Below are positions 1-9,614 of a DNA stretch of 64,000 bases, piece after piece. The notes under the pieces were generated by a model. It saw only the letters and a list, made by a program, of their open reading frames with translations, made no database searches and had not been told where the DNA came from. Position 1 is the stretch's first letter. Each line of letters starts with the position of its first letter. The stretch comes from Spirosoma endophyticum (GTDB lineage: Bacteria; Bacteroidota; Bacteroidia; Cytophagales; Spirosomataceae), in NCBI RefSeq assembly GCF_900112365.1, contig NZ_FOLQ01000013.1, positions 1-64,000 of the forward strand. Direction: 5' to 3'. The translations under genes were made by a program, and so were the position numbers.

Positions 1-2
1 TG

Positions 3-323
3 GGCGAGCAACTCGATAAGCTTTCGTTGTTGATTCATCGCTCGACGGTGGTTGTGTTGGACAATGCCCGGATTCACACAGCGGGCTACATCCAAATGAT
101 GCGGCCGATTTGGGAAGCCAGAGGGCTATATTTGTTTTTCCTGCCTGTCTACTGTCCCCATCTCAACCTTGCCGAAACCTTATGGCGACATCTGAAAGGG
201 GGGTGGTTGAGGCCCGAGGATTATTTGACTAATGATGATTTAGCCTATGCCCTGAATCGCTGTTTGACGAATGTGGGTGGAAAGTTAAGCATCAACTTCA
301 GTGCTTTTAATGCAAACCAATAA
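3..323 (+). CDS. IS630-family transposase, C-terminal part (cut by window edge)
   Basis: The reading frame is open from the first bases of the window, so the 5' part lies outside. The visible ~106 residues carry the end of a DDE transposase: the second catalytic aspartate in VVLDNARIH, the hydrophobic strand LYLFFLPVYCPHLN, and the third catalytic acidic residue in NLAETLWRHLK. This spacing and wording are typical of the IS630/Tc1-mariner superfamily (DDE_3). The protein ends normally with the family-like SINFS region and a stop, so the 3' end appears intact. Whether the element is functional cannot be judged. The terminal inverted repeat should lie within 324-479, but with only one end visible I could not delimit it. 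Confidence 0.85.
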   Translation, partial: GEQLDKLSLLIHRSTVVVLDNARIHTAGYIQMMRPIWEARGLYLFFLPVYCPHLNLAETLWRHLKGGWLRPEDYLTNDDLAYALNRCLTNVGGKLSINFSAFNANQ

Positions 324-479
324 GCGAGGATTACTTAGAACTCATTACCTATTGCTAAAGGCGCTTTTTACTTCGCCCACGAATATTTATTAAACTTTTC
401 GACCTTTAATCGTCTCAGGACAGTGTACTTTTAGCCGTTTAAATCACTTGTCCCTCCGAGGTACTGAACCGAACGTATC
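324..479. other. intergenic region downstream of IS630 transposase
   Basis: This 156-base AT-rich gap separates the transposase from the next gene. It must contain the right end of the insertion sequence if the element is complete. No hairpin, RNA gene or convincing promoter was seen. Confidence 0.4.
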
Positions 480-1226
480 ATGCTACTACGTACCCTTGCT
501 ATATTCTTTTTGACGGCGTCGGCCGCCTTTGCCCAGAAAATTTATTCCTACAATGATTACGCTAAACCTCGTCCATTTGTAGAGGCCTACGAACAACGCG
601 CCGACTTCATAGAAGCCGACATCTGGTTACAGGATGGCAAGCTAGTGGTGTCGCAGGATAAGCCACAGGCCAACGCGCCAACGCTCGACTCACTGTATAT
701 AAAACCAATTGCAAAATTATTTCAGCAGAACAAAGACAAGCCAAGTCCAGACCGTGACTACACATTCAGCTTGGTCGTTGACGTGAAAGATAACCCGGCC
801 GATGTATTACCGAAACTGCTGACTTTGTTGCAGGAAAATCTCATGTGCTTTAACCGATCGGCCAATGCGAAAGCCGTTCAAGTCATCATTAGTGGTAACC
901 GACCCAAAGTTGATACGTACCTGGATTACCCAATTCTTCAATTCGATGGGCGACCCAGTGAAGTATATGATCAGGAGACACTCCGCCGTGTTGCCCTAAT
1001 TAGTGACAACTTTCGATCGTATTCACGCTGGGACGGTACCGGCGACATTTCGGATGAAGATCGCGACAAACTTAAACGCGTTATCAAACGTGCGCACAGT
1101 GACAGCAAACCCATTCGCTTCTGGGCTATTCCTGATGTGCCTAATGGCTGGAAGCAAGTGAAAAAGCTAGGTGTCGATATAATAAACACCGATAACGTAG
1201 CAGAAGCAGTTAAAGCAATTCGCTAA
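480..1226 (+). CDS. exported GDPD/PI-PLC-like phosphodiesterase family protein, altered catalytic histidines
   Basis: The 248-residue protein starts with a clear signal peptide ending in AAFAQ, so it is periplasmic or exported. The mature N-terminus YSYNDYAKPRPFVEAYE followed by FIEADIWLQDGKLVV matches the secreted phosphatidylinositol phospholipase C/glycerophosphodiester phosphodiesterase (AIM6-like) family, which normally reads HSHNDY and later LLVAHD. Here both histidines of HSHNDY are tyrosines and the AHD position is SQD, while the metal-type acidic residues of IEAD remain. Length and the C-terminal GVDIINTDNV block are normal for the family. Seen: the substitutions. Inferred: reduced or changed catalysis. 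The gene stands alone, followed by a bidirectional terminator shared with clpC. Confidence 0.7.
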   Translation: MLLRTLAIFFLTASAAFAQKIYSYNDYAKPRPFVEAYEQRADFIEADIWLQDGKLVVSQDKPQANAPTLDSLYIKPIAKLFQQNKDKPSPDRDYTFSLVVDVKDNPADVLPKLLTLLQENLMCFNRSANAKAVQVIISGNRPKVDTYLDYPILQFDGRPSEVYDQETLRRVALISDNFRSYSRWDGTGDISDEDRDKLKRVIKRAHSDSKPIRFWAIPDVPNGWKQVKKLGVDIINTDNVAEAVKAIR

Positions 1227-1275
1227 ACGTATTTCCGTTTCGTGAATGCTACGTTATCAGAAATAGGATTCCAAC

Positions 1276-1308
1276 AAAAAAGGGCCGAACTCACGTCCGG
1301 CCCTTTTT
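1276..1308. terminator. bidirectional intrinsic terminator between GDPD-like gene and clpC
   Basis: A-run, GGGCCG stem, 10-nt loop, CGGCCC, T-run. The A and T tracts at the two ends make it usable on both strands, which suits the two convergent genes. Confidence 0.85.
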
Positions 1309-1325
1309 ATGAAAATCTACTAATT

Positions 1326-3854
1326 TTATTCTGTAACGGCTTCTGGTTTTTTCACTATGATCGTCAGCGTTTCGCCTTCACCGCTGTAATCGGCCAAAAT
1401 TACGTCGCCATCTTTTAGCTCGCCTTTCAGAATTTCTTCTGCAACGGGATCTTCAAGATACCGCTGAATGGCGCGACTTAATGGACGAGCACCGTATTGC
1501 GGATCATACCCTTTCTCTGCCAGGAAGTCTTTCGCTTTCTCGGTCAGTTCGACGGTATAGCCCAAGTTCGTTACACGGCCCAACAGTTTGCCAAGCATTA
1601 GATCAATGATCTTATGAATGTCTTCGCGTAGCAGCGAGTTAAACACAATTACATCGTCCAGACGGTTCAGGAACTCAGGCGAGAACGCTTTACGCAGCGC
1701 GCTTTGAATCGTGCTCTTCATCAAATCGTCCTGGCTTTCAGCTGATTTCTTCGTGGCAAAACCGATACCGGCACCGAAATCTTTTAGATCACGAACCCCA
1801 ATGTTCGAGGTCATGATGATGATCGTATTCCGAAAATCTACCCGACGGCCCAGACCGTCTGTCAGGATACCATCGTCAAGCACTTGCAACAGAATGTTAA
1901 ATACATCCGGGTGTGCTTTTTCGATTTCATCCAACAGCACGACACTGTATGGTTTCCGGCGAATTTTTTCGGTTAATTGACCACCTTCTTCGTAACCAAC
2001 GTAGCCTGGAGGTGCACCAACCAGTCGGCTGACGCTAAATTTCTCCATGTATTCCGACATGTCGATGCGCACAAGTGCGTCATCTTTGTCGAATAGATAC
2101 GTAGCCAGAACTTTGGCAAGCTCCGTTTTACCTACGCCCGTTGGGCCGAGGAAGATAAACGAGCCAATTGGTTTCTTAGGATCTTTCAGGCCAACACGTG
2201 TTCGTTGAATAGCCTTCACTAACTTGTCGATGGCTGACTGTTGACCAATAACCCGGCCTTTCAGCTCGTCGCCCATGTTAATGAGTTTCTTGCCCTCATC
2301 ATTCGACACGCTCGTGACCGGAATACCCGTCATCATCGCTACCACTTCAGCTACGTTGTCTTCTGTAACTGTGTACCGACGCTTTTTGGTATCTTCTTCC
2401 CACACCTGTTTTGCGCGGTCCAGTTGATCAATCAGGCGTTTTTCTTTGTCGCGAAGCTGAGCGGCCTCTTCATACTTCTGGCTCTTAACAACTTGGTTTT
2501 TCTCCTTCTTGATATTTTCGATCTGCTCTTCGAGCTTCAGAATATCTTCAGGAACCGTGATGTTCGAGATGTGTACGCGAGCACCAACTTCGTCCATTAC
2601 GTCGATGGCTTTATCAGGCAGGAACCGATCGGAGATGTACCGTTCCGACAACTTCACTGCAGCCTCGATTGATTCTTTGGTGTAGTTAACGTGGTGGTGA
2701 TCTTCGTATTTGTCCTTGATGTTATTCAGGATTTCAATGGTTTCGTCGATTGACGTAGCGTCTACCATAACCATCTGGAAACGACGGGCCAGGGCTCCAT
2801 CTTTCTCAATGTATTGACGGTATTCGTCGAGCGTTGTGGCACCAATGCATTGAATATCGCCCCGCGCTAATGCTGGCTTGAACATATTCGACGCATCGAG
2901 CGAACCCGACGCACCACCTGCACCCACAATGGTATGCAACTCGTCAATGAACAGAATTACTTCCGGCGATTTTTCCAGTTCGTTCATGACGGCTTTCATG
3001 CGTTCCTCAAACTGGCCCCGGTATTTTGTACCAGCCACAAGAGACGCCAGATCAAGCGTAACGACGCGTTTGCCAAACAGCACCCGAGAGACTTTCTTCT
3101 GCACGATGCGCAGCGCCAGTCCTTCAGCGATAGCGGTTTTACCAACACCTGGTTCACCAATAAGAATTGGATTGTTTTTCTTCCGGCGGCTCAGAATCTG
3201 CGCCACACGTTCGATTTCTTTTTCACGACCAACGATGGGGTCGAGTTTGCCAACTTCTGCAAGTTTGGTCAGATCACGGCCGAAGTTGTCCAACACGGGC
3301 GTCCGGGATTTCTCCGTGCCTTTTGGATCTTTACCTGAGCTGGAGCTGCTGCCACCAAACATACCACGGTCGTTGTCGTCATCGTCGGTTTCGGGGCCCA
3401 TCACTGGACGGCTTCCCGAAGATTGATATTCGAGCATCTCCTTAATGACTTCGTATGTAATGTTAAACTTATTGAGAATCTGCGTGGCGACATTGTCTTC
3501 ATCACGTAGAATCGATAATAATAGGTGCTCCGTACCAATGAGCGGGCTTTTGAAAATCTTAGCTTCCAGATACGTAATTTTCAGCGTCTTTTCCGACTGA
3601 CGGGTCAGCGGAATATTAGCTAAATTCTTGACGTTGTTGGTGGCTGTTCCTTTTGTTGCCTGTTCAATAGTGACCCGGAGTTCGTCGAGCGAGATGCCAA
3701 GTTTTTTTAGCAACCCGACCGCCACACCCTCACCCTCACGAATCATACCCAGCAACAGATGCTCTGTGCCGATGTAGTCGTGGCCTAAGCGCAAGGCTTC
3801 TTCCCGGCTCAGCGTGATGACTTCCTTGACGCGGTTTGAGAATTTTGCTTCCAT
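1326..3854 (-). CDS. clpC: ATP-dependent Clp protease ATP-binding subunit ClpC
   Basis: An 842-residue AAA+ unfoldase that feeds substrates to ClpP. Two Clp_N repeats occupy residues 1-145, followed by an acidic and Ser/Gly-rich linker at about 150-185. The first AAA+ module has Walker A GEPGVGKT at 233-240 and Walker B LFIDELHT near 301. A coiled middle region with a UVR-like [13 protein letters not shown] at 460-472 identifies ClpC rather than ClpB or ClpA. The second AAA+ module has Walker A GPTGVGKT at 570-577. A ClpP-docking tripeptide IGF is present in [10 protein letters not shown]. Full length for the family. It lies 64 bp downstream of the WbqC-like gene on the same strand and may share its transcript. 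No CtsR operator was recognised upstream. Confidence 0.97.
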   Translation of the reverse strand: MEAKFSNRVKEVITLSREEALRLGHDYIGTEHLLLGMIREGEGVAVGLLKKLGISLDELRVTIEQATKGTATNNVKNLANIPLTRQSEKTLKITYLEAKIFKSPLIGTEHLLLSILRDEDNVATQILNKFNITYEVIKEMLEYQSSGSRPVMGPETDDDDNDRGMFGGSSSSSGKDPKGTEKSRTPVLDNFGRDLTKLAEVGKLDPIVGREKEIERVAQILSRRKKNNPILIGEPGVGKTAIAEGLALRIVQKKVSRVLFGKRVVTLDLASLVAGTKYRGQFEERMKAVMNELEKSPEVILFIDELHTIVGAGGASGSLDASNMFKPALARGDIQCIGATTLDEYRQYIEKDGALARRFQMVMVDATSIDETIEILNNIKDKYEDHHHVNYTKESIEAAVKLSERYISDRFLPDKAIDVMDEVGARVHISNITVPEDILKLEEQIENIKKEKNQVVKSQKYEEAAQLRDKEKRLIDQLDRAKQVWEEDTKKRRYTVTEDNVAEVVAMMTGIPVTSVSNDEGKKLINMGDELKGRVIGQQSAIDKLVKAIQRTRVGLKDPKKPIGSFIFLGPTGVGKTELAKVLATYLFDKDDALVRIDMSEYMEKFSVSRLVGAPPGYVGYEEGGQLTEKIRRKPYSVVLLDEIEKAHPDVFNILLQVLDDGILTDGLGRRVDFRNTIIIMTSNIGVRDLKDFGAGIGFATKKSAESQDDLMKSTIQSALRKAFSPEFLNRLDDVIVFNSLLREDIHKIIDLMLGKLLGRVTNLGYTVELTEKAKDFLAEKGYDPQYGARPLSRAIQRYLEDPVAEEILKGELKDGDVILADYSGEGETLTIIVKKPEAVTE

Positions 3855-3918
3855 TCGTTTTAGGGTTCTCCTTAGGTAAGCGTACTTACTGGCCTAACGA
3901 AGAGTTTTAAGGATTTGT

Positions 3919-4656
3919 TCACTCCCGAAAGCCAGCCTTCAACACGTCCAAAGCGGACGGTCCCTGGCAAAACAACAGGTCTATTATACTTAAGTTTGGT
4001 ACAAAATCAACGCCAAAATTTTGCGGGTAGGCAACCGGCTTATGGAATACATACGTTTCCGGGCCATTTCGCGGATTTACCGTCGACCGGGCGTCAAATA
4101 GGCCGACTGGGATGGCCTTATCGTACCATTCTGTCAGGCTTATTGATACCCTTAGACGCATCAGTTTCAGACAAATTGTCAGCAACTCGTAGTTCAAATC
4201 AAATAAAAATGTCCAGCTTTTGTGATAAACTGGTTCAAATTCTGGTGCGTAGTATTCAAAAAATGGGGCTTTCCCGTATGCGGCTTGCAAGCATCGCCAG
4301 TGATGCATCTGCCAGGCCTGATCATTGGCTACCCTAAGTTCACGGATAGGTTGGTGGTGCGTTCCCTGCTGCACTGGTACTGTGAGGGCCTCCACTTTAT
4401 TGGCTGTCTGAACGTAGCAGCGATTCCGGTAACTTTGCTTTTGGTAATGCTCGTGAGCTTCAAATCGGACCTCTCCGTATTGCATTAGCCCCGACATATA
4501 ATCTAAGCAGGGCAAGTAGTGTAATTCAACGAGTAAACCGGTCGAATGGGACGCTGGCTGGTACTTTTCCAATAAAAACAAACATATCCGTTCACAAATA
4601 AAGCAAAAAATCAATATCACCAACTGTTTTTGTAAATTTTTAATTTTAGGAATCAA
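3919..4656 (-). CDS. WbqC-like family protein, start uncertain
   Basis: The segment from about residue 41 (LLVELHYLPCLDYMSGL) onward, with YRNRCYVQTANKVEALTVPV and the conserved IRELRV block, matches the WbqC family. WbqC proteins are cytosolic, often near glycan or O-antigen genes, and their reaction is not settled. Family members normally begin right at the equivalent of LLVELHY, so the first ~35 residues, which include a hydrophobic stretch, are probably not translated. No ATG is present there; a TTG at the LEKYQP position is one candidate. The C-terminal LSIIDLLFCQGP is typical. The gene is divergent from the acyltransferase at 4701 with about 45 bp between the longest ORFs. The product family is reasonably sure; the start is not. 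Confidence 0.75.
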   Translation of the reverse strand: MIPKIKNLQKQLVILIFCFICERICLFLLEKYQPASHSTGLLVELHYLPCLDYMSGLMQYGEVRFEAHEHYQKQSYRNRCYVQTANKVEALTVPVQQGTHHQPIRELRVANDQAWQMHHWRCLQAAYGKAPFFEYYAPEFEPVYHKSWTFLFDLNYELLTICLKLMRLRVSISLTEWYDKAIPVGLFDARSTVNPRNGPETYVFHKPVAYPQNFGVDFVPNLSIIDLLFCQGPSALDVLKAGFRE

Positions 4657-4700
4657 TCAGCTAAACGTTCGTGTTGTACAATACGCATTATATACCCTGA

Positions 4701-5573
4701 ATGATATTCTTTCGCCTGCTATCGAGATTACCGCTGGGAGTCCTCTATGGTTTGTCCAATTTCCTGTATTTCATGCTGCTCCATGTTATACGGTATCGTC
4801 GTGGGGTTGTTCTCGAGAACCTTAACCTGTCGTTTCCAGAGAAATCGCCCACTGAAATCAAGATGATTGCCCGAGGGTTTTATCGTAATCTGGCCGACCT
4901 GATTGTTGAAACGATCAAATTACCCAGCCTCACAGCCGACCAGGTAAAACAACGTGTTCGATTCGTTAATCCAGAGGTATTGCAAGCCAGAATTCAAGCC
5001 GGGCAAACAGCAATCGGCATGACGTCTCATCAGGGAAACTGGGAGTGGCTTCCTGCAGCTATGGTCTTGAGAGGAATCCCTGTTGACAGCATTTATAAAC
5101 CCCTGACAAACCCGTTTTTTGAAGACCTGATGCGCTACATCCGGTCTAGTTTTGGACCGGTCCCAACGCCAATGAACACCTTGCCTCGCCAAATGGTGGC
5201 GCGCAAGCATGTACCAAGACTTATTGGTATGGTATCTGATCAAGTGCCCGATGTGCCCGAGCAGGCTCACTGGATAGACTTTTTGAACCACGATACACCC
5301 TTTTACCCAGGTACTGAGCGACTTGCCCGTAGCCGAAAGCTTCCGGTATTTTATATCGAAATGGTACGTCTGCGCCGAGGTTATTATGAAGTGAAGTTTC
5401 AGCTCATTGCTGAACCACCCTACGATGAGCTGCCTCTAGGCACAATAATAGAACGTTACCGCGACTTAATCGAAGTAACGATACGTAACAAACCCTCAGA
5501 TTGGTTATGGTCGCATAAACGGTGGAAGCACTGGCGAGAAAAATACGCAAAGGTTGGTGCCAAACTGGCGTAG
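4701..5573 (+). CDS. lysophospholipid/lipid A-type acyltransferase (LpxL/HtrB family), copy 1
   Basis: A 290-residue LPLAT protein that would add a secondary acyl chain to lipid A or another glycolipid at the cytoplasmic face of the inner membrane. The N-terminal hydrophobic segment FLYFMLLHVIRYR is followed by the typical VVLENLNLSFPEKS block. The catalytic HX4E motif is HQGNWEW with His at residue 110, and MVSDQVPD plus FYPGTERLARS are the expected substrate-site motifs. It is the first of two tandem homologues of the same length that share the same N-terminal MIFFRLLSRLP and C-terminal HKRWKHWR(E/G)KYAKVGAKL. The ATG at 4701 is supported by this alignment. Confidence 0.92.
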   Translation: MIFFRLLSRLPLGVLYGLSNFLYFMLLHVIRYRRGVVLENLNLSFPEKSPTEIKMIARGFYRNLADLIVETIKLPSLTADQVKQRVRFVNPEVLQARIQAGQTAIGMTSHQGNWEWLPAAMVLRGIPVDSIYKPLTNPFFEDLMRYIRSSFGPVPTPMNTLPRQMVARKHVPRLIGMVSDQVPDVPEQAHWIDFLNHDTPFYPGTERLARSRKLPVFYIEMVRLRRGYYEVKFQLIAEPPYDELPLGTIIERYRDLIEVTIRNKPSDWLWSHKRWKHWREKYAKVGAKLA

Positions 5574-5749
5574 AATCTTAGGCAATTTACAGTTACCAGG
5601 CTACAATTAGTATAGACAATTATTCCTTATTTGAGATAAACAGCCCTATTTCGGGAAAGTCTAACGGTACTATGACCAACTAATCTAGTATTCTTCTTAC
5701 TTTTAGGTTTGCGAGTTACCGTAACTTGCTAGTTGACCCAAAGTTTCTG

Positions 5750-6622
5750 ATGATTTTTTTCCGGCTTTTATCCCGTTTGCCATTCAAAGTCCTGTATGGC
5801 ATTTCGGGTATTTTGTACTTTTTGTTAGTGCATGTAATCCGTTATCGTCGGGAAGTAATTCTGGAAAATCTACGACTCTCATTCCCCGAAAAATCACAAG
5901 CCGATATTCAGCTTCTTGTAAAAGGGTTTTATCATAACCTGACTGACATTTTAGTCGAAACGATCAAGATGTCGGCTATTTCGTCCTGTGAATTGCAGAA
6001 ACGATTTCGATATACCAATCCCGAAGTGGTTCAGGCATTCCTGAATGCTGGTCAAACTGTAATCTGCACTGGCTCGCATCAGTGTAACTGGGAATGGGTG
6101 CCGTCGGCAGCGGTTGTTATTGGTATACCTGTCGATAGTGTCTACAAACCGCTCACCAACGTAGCGATGGAAGAATTTATGCAGGAGGTTCGGTCCAGTC
6201 ATGGAGCCGTACCGACACCCATGAATCTACTTCCCCGTCAAATGGTGGCTCGCAGAAACATTCCCCGCGTGATTGCACTCGTAGCCGATCAAGTGCCCGA
6301 TGTGCCTGAACAGGCCCACTGGATGAACTTTATGCACCGCGACACGCCCTTTTATCCCGGCACCGAACGATTGGCCCGCAGCCGTAATTTACCCGTGTTT
6401 TTTCTGGAATTAATTCGGCTGCGTCAGGGGTATTATGAAGGTACATTCACGCTCATTGCCGAACCTTGTTACGCCGACTTACCGCAGGGAGCCATTCTGG
6501 AGCGCTATCGCGATAAGCTGGAAAAAAGCATATGTAACCATCCTTCCGACTGGCTGTGGTCGCACAAACGCTGGAAACACTGGCGGGGGAAATATGCAAA
6601 GGTTGGCGCGAAACTGGAGTAG
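5750..6622 (+). CDS. lysophospholipid/lipid A-type acyltransferase (LpxL/HtrB family), copy 2
   Basis: A 290-residue tandem paralogue of the preceding gene. The open frame begins earlier at a TTG (5726), but the ATG at 5750 aligns exactly with the start of copy 1 (MIFFRLLSRLP), so I choose it. The catalytic motif is HQCNWEW with His at residue 110; the glycine of copy 1 is a cysteine here. ALVADQVPD and FYPGTERLARS are conserved. The 176-bp spacer between the copies ends in TACTTTTAGG-like sequence, so copy 2 may have its own promoter. The two enzymes may add the two secondary acyl chains or act on different lipids; the sequence does not say which. Confidence 0.92.
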   Translation: MIFFRLLSRLPFKVLYGISGILYFLLVHVIRYRREVILENLRLSFPEKSQADIQLLVKGFYHNLTDILVETIKMSAISSCELQKRFRYTNPEVVQAFLNAGQTVICTGSHQCNWEWVPSAAVVIGIPVDSVYKPLTNVAMEEFMQEVRSSHGAVPTPMNLLPRQMVARRNIPRVIALVADQVPDVPEQAHWMNFMHRDTPFYPGTERLARSRNLPVFFLELIRLRQGYYEGTFTLIAEPCYADLPQGAILERYRDKLEKSICNHPSDWLWSHKRWKHWRGKYAKVGAKLE

Positions 6623-6663
6623 AGCCGCAATACATCACGGCTCTTACACACGTAGCAAACTTT

Positions 6664-7035
6664 CTAGAGCGAATCTTTTCTCGCCTTTTCCGCCCTCGAT
6701 GAATCCCGTTTGTTTTTCAGTTTGCGAGCTTCCGTCGAAATGGCGTCCGATGCATTATCGAGTCCAGTATTGACTTTCGCCCCTACTTTTCGGGCAGTGG
6801 TGTCAATTGCTTCACCCGCTATTTTTGCCTTCCGCTTAATACCCTTGCCCACTTCTGTGGCCGTCTCCCCTGCTGCCTGACTCGTATTTTTGAGATCTTC
6901 TTTCATTCGGGCTTTCCGTTCAGCTTTTTCCTGCTGACGCATTTCTTTCTTACTCATCGACGTGCTGTCCTGTGCATAAGCTCCAGCTGTAATACATAGA
7001 GCAAGTGTGAACGCACTCAATAGCTTGGTTTTCAT
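6664..7035 (-). CDS. small exported Lys/Arg/Ala-rich protein of unknown function
   Basis: A 123-residue protein with a signal peptide (MKTKLLSAFTLALCITAGAYAQ). The mature part is strongly charged, rich in K, R, E and A, with MRQQEKAERKARMKED at its N-terminus and a repeating amphipathic pattern (GETATEVGKGIKRKAKIAGEAIDTTARKVG) that predicts extended helices, resembling apolipoprotein or LEA-like helical repeats. No enzymatic motif is visible. It is convergent with the second acyltransferase and separated from ispG by 278 bp. I do not recognise a named family. Confidence 0.7.
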   Translation of the reverse strand: MKTKLLSAFTLALCITAGAYAQDSTSMSKKEMRQQEKAERKARMKEDLKNTSQAAGETATEVGKGIKRKAKIAGEAIDTTARKVGAKVNTGLDNASDAISTEARKLKNKRDSSRAEKARKDSL

Positions 7036-7313
7036 AGTATTCCTGATTTAACAATAGGTTGTAGTAAATTTTTATGTAAAGCCATCAGTTGTCGATGATA
7101 GACAGCTTTATAACTGACTTTAACATCATTTCTATTCCATTGTTTTTTAAATTCAACTCAATAGACTGATTATCAACAATCTTTCTCCTTATATTGATCC
7201 ATTAATAAACGAACATTTACGTTAACCCTAACGTTTTCCAGATATACAGGCAAGGATACGAAAACCGCTTTTTCTGTACCTTTGTCTGGTCAAACGGCTC
7301 TGCCGATACTTGT

Positions 7314-9341
7314 ATGCTCGATTCGCTGCTTACTCCTTCTTTACCGGTCAACGCGCTTGCTTCGCCAGTTCTTTATACGCCTTCGCTTACTCAGTACATT
7401 CGTCGGAAAACCATTACGGTCAATATTGGCGATGTGCCAATGGGCTCTGATTATCCAATCCGGGTGCAGTCGATGACGACGGTAGATACGATGGATACAC
7501 TCGGTTCCATTGCGCAGAGCATCCGGATGATCGAAGCGGGTTGTGAATACATTCGCATTACAGCTCCGAGCGTGAAAGAAGCTCAGAATCTGGAAAATAT
7601 TCGTAAAGGGCTTCGGGCGCAGGGGTATATGACACCCCTGGTAGCCGATATTCATTTTACACCGAATGCAGCCGAGCTTGCCGCCCGAATCGTTGAAAAG
7701 GTACGTATCAATCCCGGTAATTACGCTGACCGCAAGCGCTTCGAATTTATTGAGTATACAGACGCGGCCTATGCAGCCGAACTGGAGCGCATTCGCGCCA
7801 AGTTCCTGCCGTTGATACGTATCTGTAAGGAATATGGGACGGCCATGCGTATTGGCACCAACCATGGCTCCCTCTCCGACCGGATTCTAAGTCGGTATGG
7901 CGACACGCCCGTTGGTATGGTTGAGTCGGCACTTGAGTTTCTGCGCATTTGTGAAGACGAGAATTACTACAACATTACGTTGTCCATGAAGTCGAGTAAC
8001 CCACAGGTGATGGTGCAGGCCTATCGATTACTGGTGCAACGCTTAGATCAGGAAGGACTGAAGCCATACCCACTACACCTTGGCGTTACAGAAGCGGGTG
8101 AAGCTGAAGATGGACGTATCAAATCGGCGCTGGGGATTGGCACCTTGCTCGAAGATGGCATTGGCGATACGGTTCGTGTTTCGCTTACCGAAGAACCCGA
8201 GCGTGAAGCACCCGTTGCCCAGGCCTTAATTGACCGTTACACAAATCGGGCACAAGACAGCGAAGCCATTCCGGCAATCACTACGTATCCAATCAATCCA
8301 TTTCAATACACCCGCCGGGCAACCCACGAAGTTGCCAATTTTGGTGGACAGAACGTACCGCGCGTTATCGCTGACTTCAGCCGTGTACCCGTTACGGATC
8401 ACGACGTATTGCATCCAATTGGTCATTTTTACCTGCCAGTTCCTGATAAGTGGCGCATGAATGACCTGGGTGCTGATTACATATATACGGGATCGCATCC
8501 AGCCCAGTTCATGCTACCGAACGGGCTGAAGCAAATTCTCGATTATGCTATTTGGCAGATTAATCCAGATCAGGCAAATGTCTTTCCGCTGTTGACAGCT
8601 ACGGAGTATCTGGACGCCCGTTCAAACTCCGTTCAACTCCAGCCACGGCTGAATTTCGTACGGGTGGCCTTGTCAGACATTTCAGATGAATTACTGACGA
8701 CATTACGTAGTGACCAGACGATTGTATTACTGATCACAACCGACAACGCGCATGCCATGCCGGAGTTGCGTCGGTTGTTTGTGGAGCTAATCAATCAGGG
8801 ACGGTCCGATGCTCGGCTTACAACACCTGTTGTTATTCAACGAAGTTACGCTTCGATACCATCCGAAGACGTACCACTTTACGCGGCAACCGATGTGGGT
8901 GGTTTATTGATTGACGGTTTAGGCGATGGCATTCTGTTGTCAAGTCCGCTGGCGCAGGCTGATCAATTAAAAACGCTGAACGGATTAGCTTTTGGCATTT
9001 TACAGGCTGCCCGAACACGTATTACCAAAACCGAATACATTTCCTGTCCATCGTGCGGACGAACCTTATTCGATTTGCAGGAGACAACGGCCCACATCCG
9101 ACAACGTACAGATCATCTTAAAGGCGTTAAAATCGGCATTATGGGTTGCATCGTAAATGGACCGGGTGAGATGGCAGATGCCGACTATGGTTACGTAGGT
9201 ATCGGGCGGGATAAGATTGCCCTATATCGCGGGCAGCAAGTCATCAAAAAGTCGGTACCAGCCGATCGTGCGGTTGATGAGCTGATAGAACTTATCCGCG
9301 AAGACAACCGCTGGCTCGAACCAAGCCTGGTGAATGAATAA
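7314..9341 (+). CDS. ispG: 4-hydroxy-3-methylbut-2-en-1-yl diphosphate synthase, long form
   Basis: IspG (GcpE) carries out the penultimate step of the MEP isoprenoid pathway, turning methylerythritol cyclodiphosphate into HMBPP with a 4Fe-4S cluster. The N-terminal TIM-barrel signatures VQSMTTVDTMDT and YIRITAPSVKEAQNL are clear. The cluster ligands sit at the C-terminus: C578 and C581 in SCPSCG, and C612 in MGCIVNGPGE. At 675 residues it is much longer than the ~370-residue proteobacterial enzyme because of a central inserted domain (roughly residues 300-550), which is the form found in Bacteroidota, Chlamydiae and plants. A TACCTTTG element at 7277-7284 could be the -7 box. The start at 7314 is the first ATG of the frame. 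Confidence 0.97.
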   Translation: MLDSLLTPSLPVNALASPVLYTPSLTQYIRRKTITVNIGDVPMGSDYPIRVQSMTTVDTMDTLGSIAQSIRMIEAGCEYIRITAPSVKEAQNLENIRKGLRAQGYMTPLVADIHFTPNAAELAARIVEKVRINPGNYADRKRFEFIEYTDAAYAAELERIRAKFLPLIRICKEYGTAMRIGTNHGSLSDRILSRYGDTPVGMVESALEFLRICEDENYYNITLSMKSSNPQVMVQAYRLLVQRLDQEGLKPYPLHLGVTEAGEAEDGRIKSALGIGTLLEDGIGDTVRVSLTEEPEREAPVAQALIDRYTNRAQDSEAIPAITTYPINPFQYTRRATHEVANFGGQNVPRVIADFSRVPVTDHDVLHPIGHFYLPVPDKWRMNDLGADYIYTGSHPAQFMLPNGLKQILDYAIWQINPDQANVFPLLTATEYLDARSNSVQLQPRLNFVRVALSDISDELLTTLRSDQTIVLLITTDNAHAMPELRRLFVELINQGRSDARLTTPVVIQRSYASIPSEDVPLYAATDVGGLLIDGLGDGILLSSPLAQADQLKTLNGLAFGILQAARTRITKTEYISCPSCGRTLFDLQETTAHIRQRTDHLKGVKIGIMGCIVNGPGEMADADYGYVGIGRDKIALYRGQQVIKKSVPADRAVDELIELIREDNRWLEPSLVNE

Positions 9342-9425
9342 TGAAAATTGTCTGGTGAAATTTATTCTTTATCGCACTGACTTAAATTACACTTTGTTCA
9401 TATTATAGTATCAATCAATTCGCCG

Positions 9426-9614
9426 GTGAACAGATTCATTGATTATTTCAAAATTGGACCCGTTTTTAGTTATTTCTTACGGGTCTTTCGTAAACCAGAC
9501 CCGAACCAGCCAACAAGCACAAACCTGAAGGTGATGCACGGTATCAACCGTATTTCAATCATCATGTTTCTGTTCGCTGTTATAGTGTATACCGTTCGTC
9601 ACTGCGTCCGATGA
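9426..9614 (+). CDS. small membrane protein, DUF6728-like
   Basis: A 62-residue protein with a GTG start. It has an N-terminal FIDYFKIGPVFSYFLRVF helix, a KPDPNQPT linker, MHGINRISI, and one C-terminal transmembrane segment (IIMFLFAVIVYTV). The arrangement resembles a small Bacteroidota family I recall as DUF6728; no function is known. Its stop overlaps the next start by 4 bases (ATGA), so translation is likely coupled to the YjbR-like gene. Confidence 0.65.
   Translation: MNRFIDYFKIGPVFSYFLRVFRKPDPNQPTSTNLKVMHGINRISIIMFLFAVIVYTVRHCVR

Noticed and set aside
2241-3445. Several plus-strand open frames (143, 182, 134 and 92 codons) opposite clpC
   Set aside because: They are antisense to a full-length, highly conserved clpC and show no family motifs; shadow frames.
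7341-7865. A 174-codon minus-strand frame opposite ispG
   Set aside because: ispG is unambiguous on the plus strand; the other frame has no motif.
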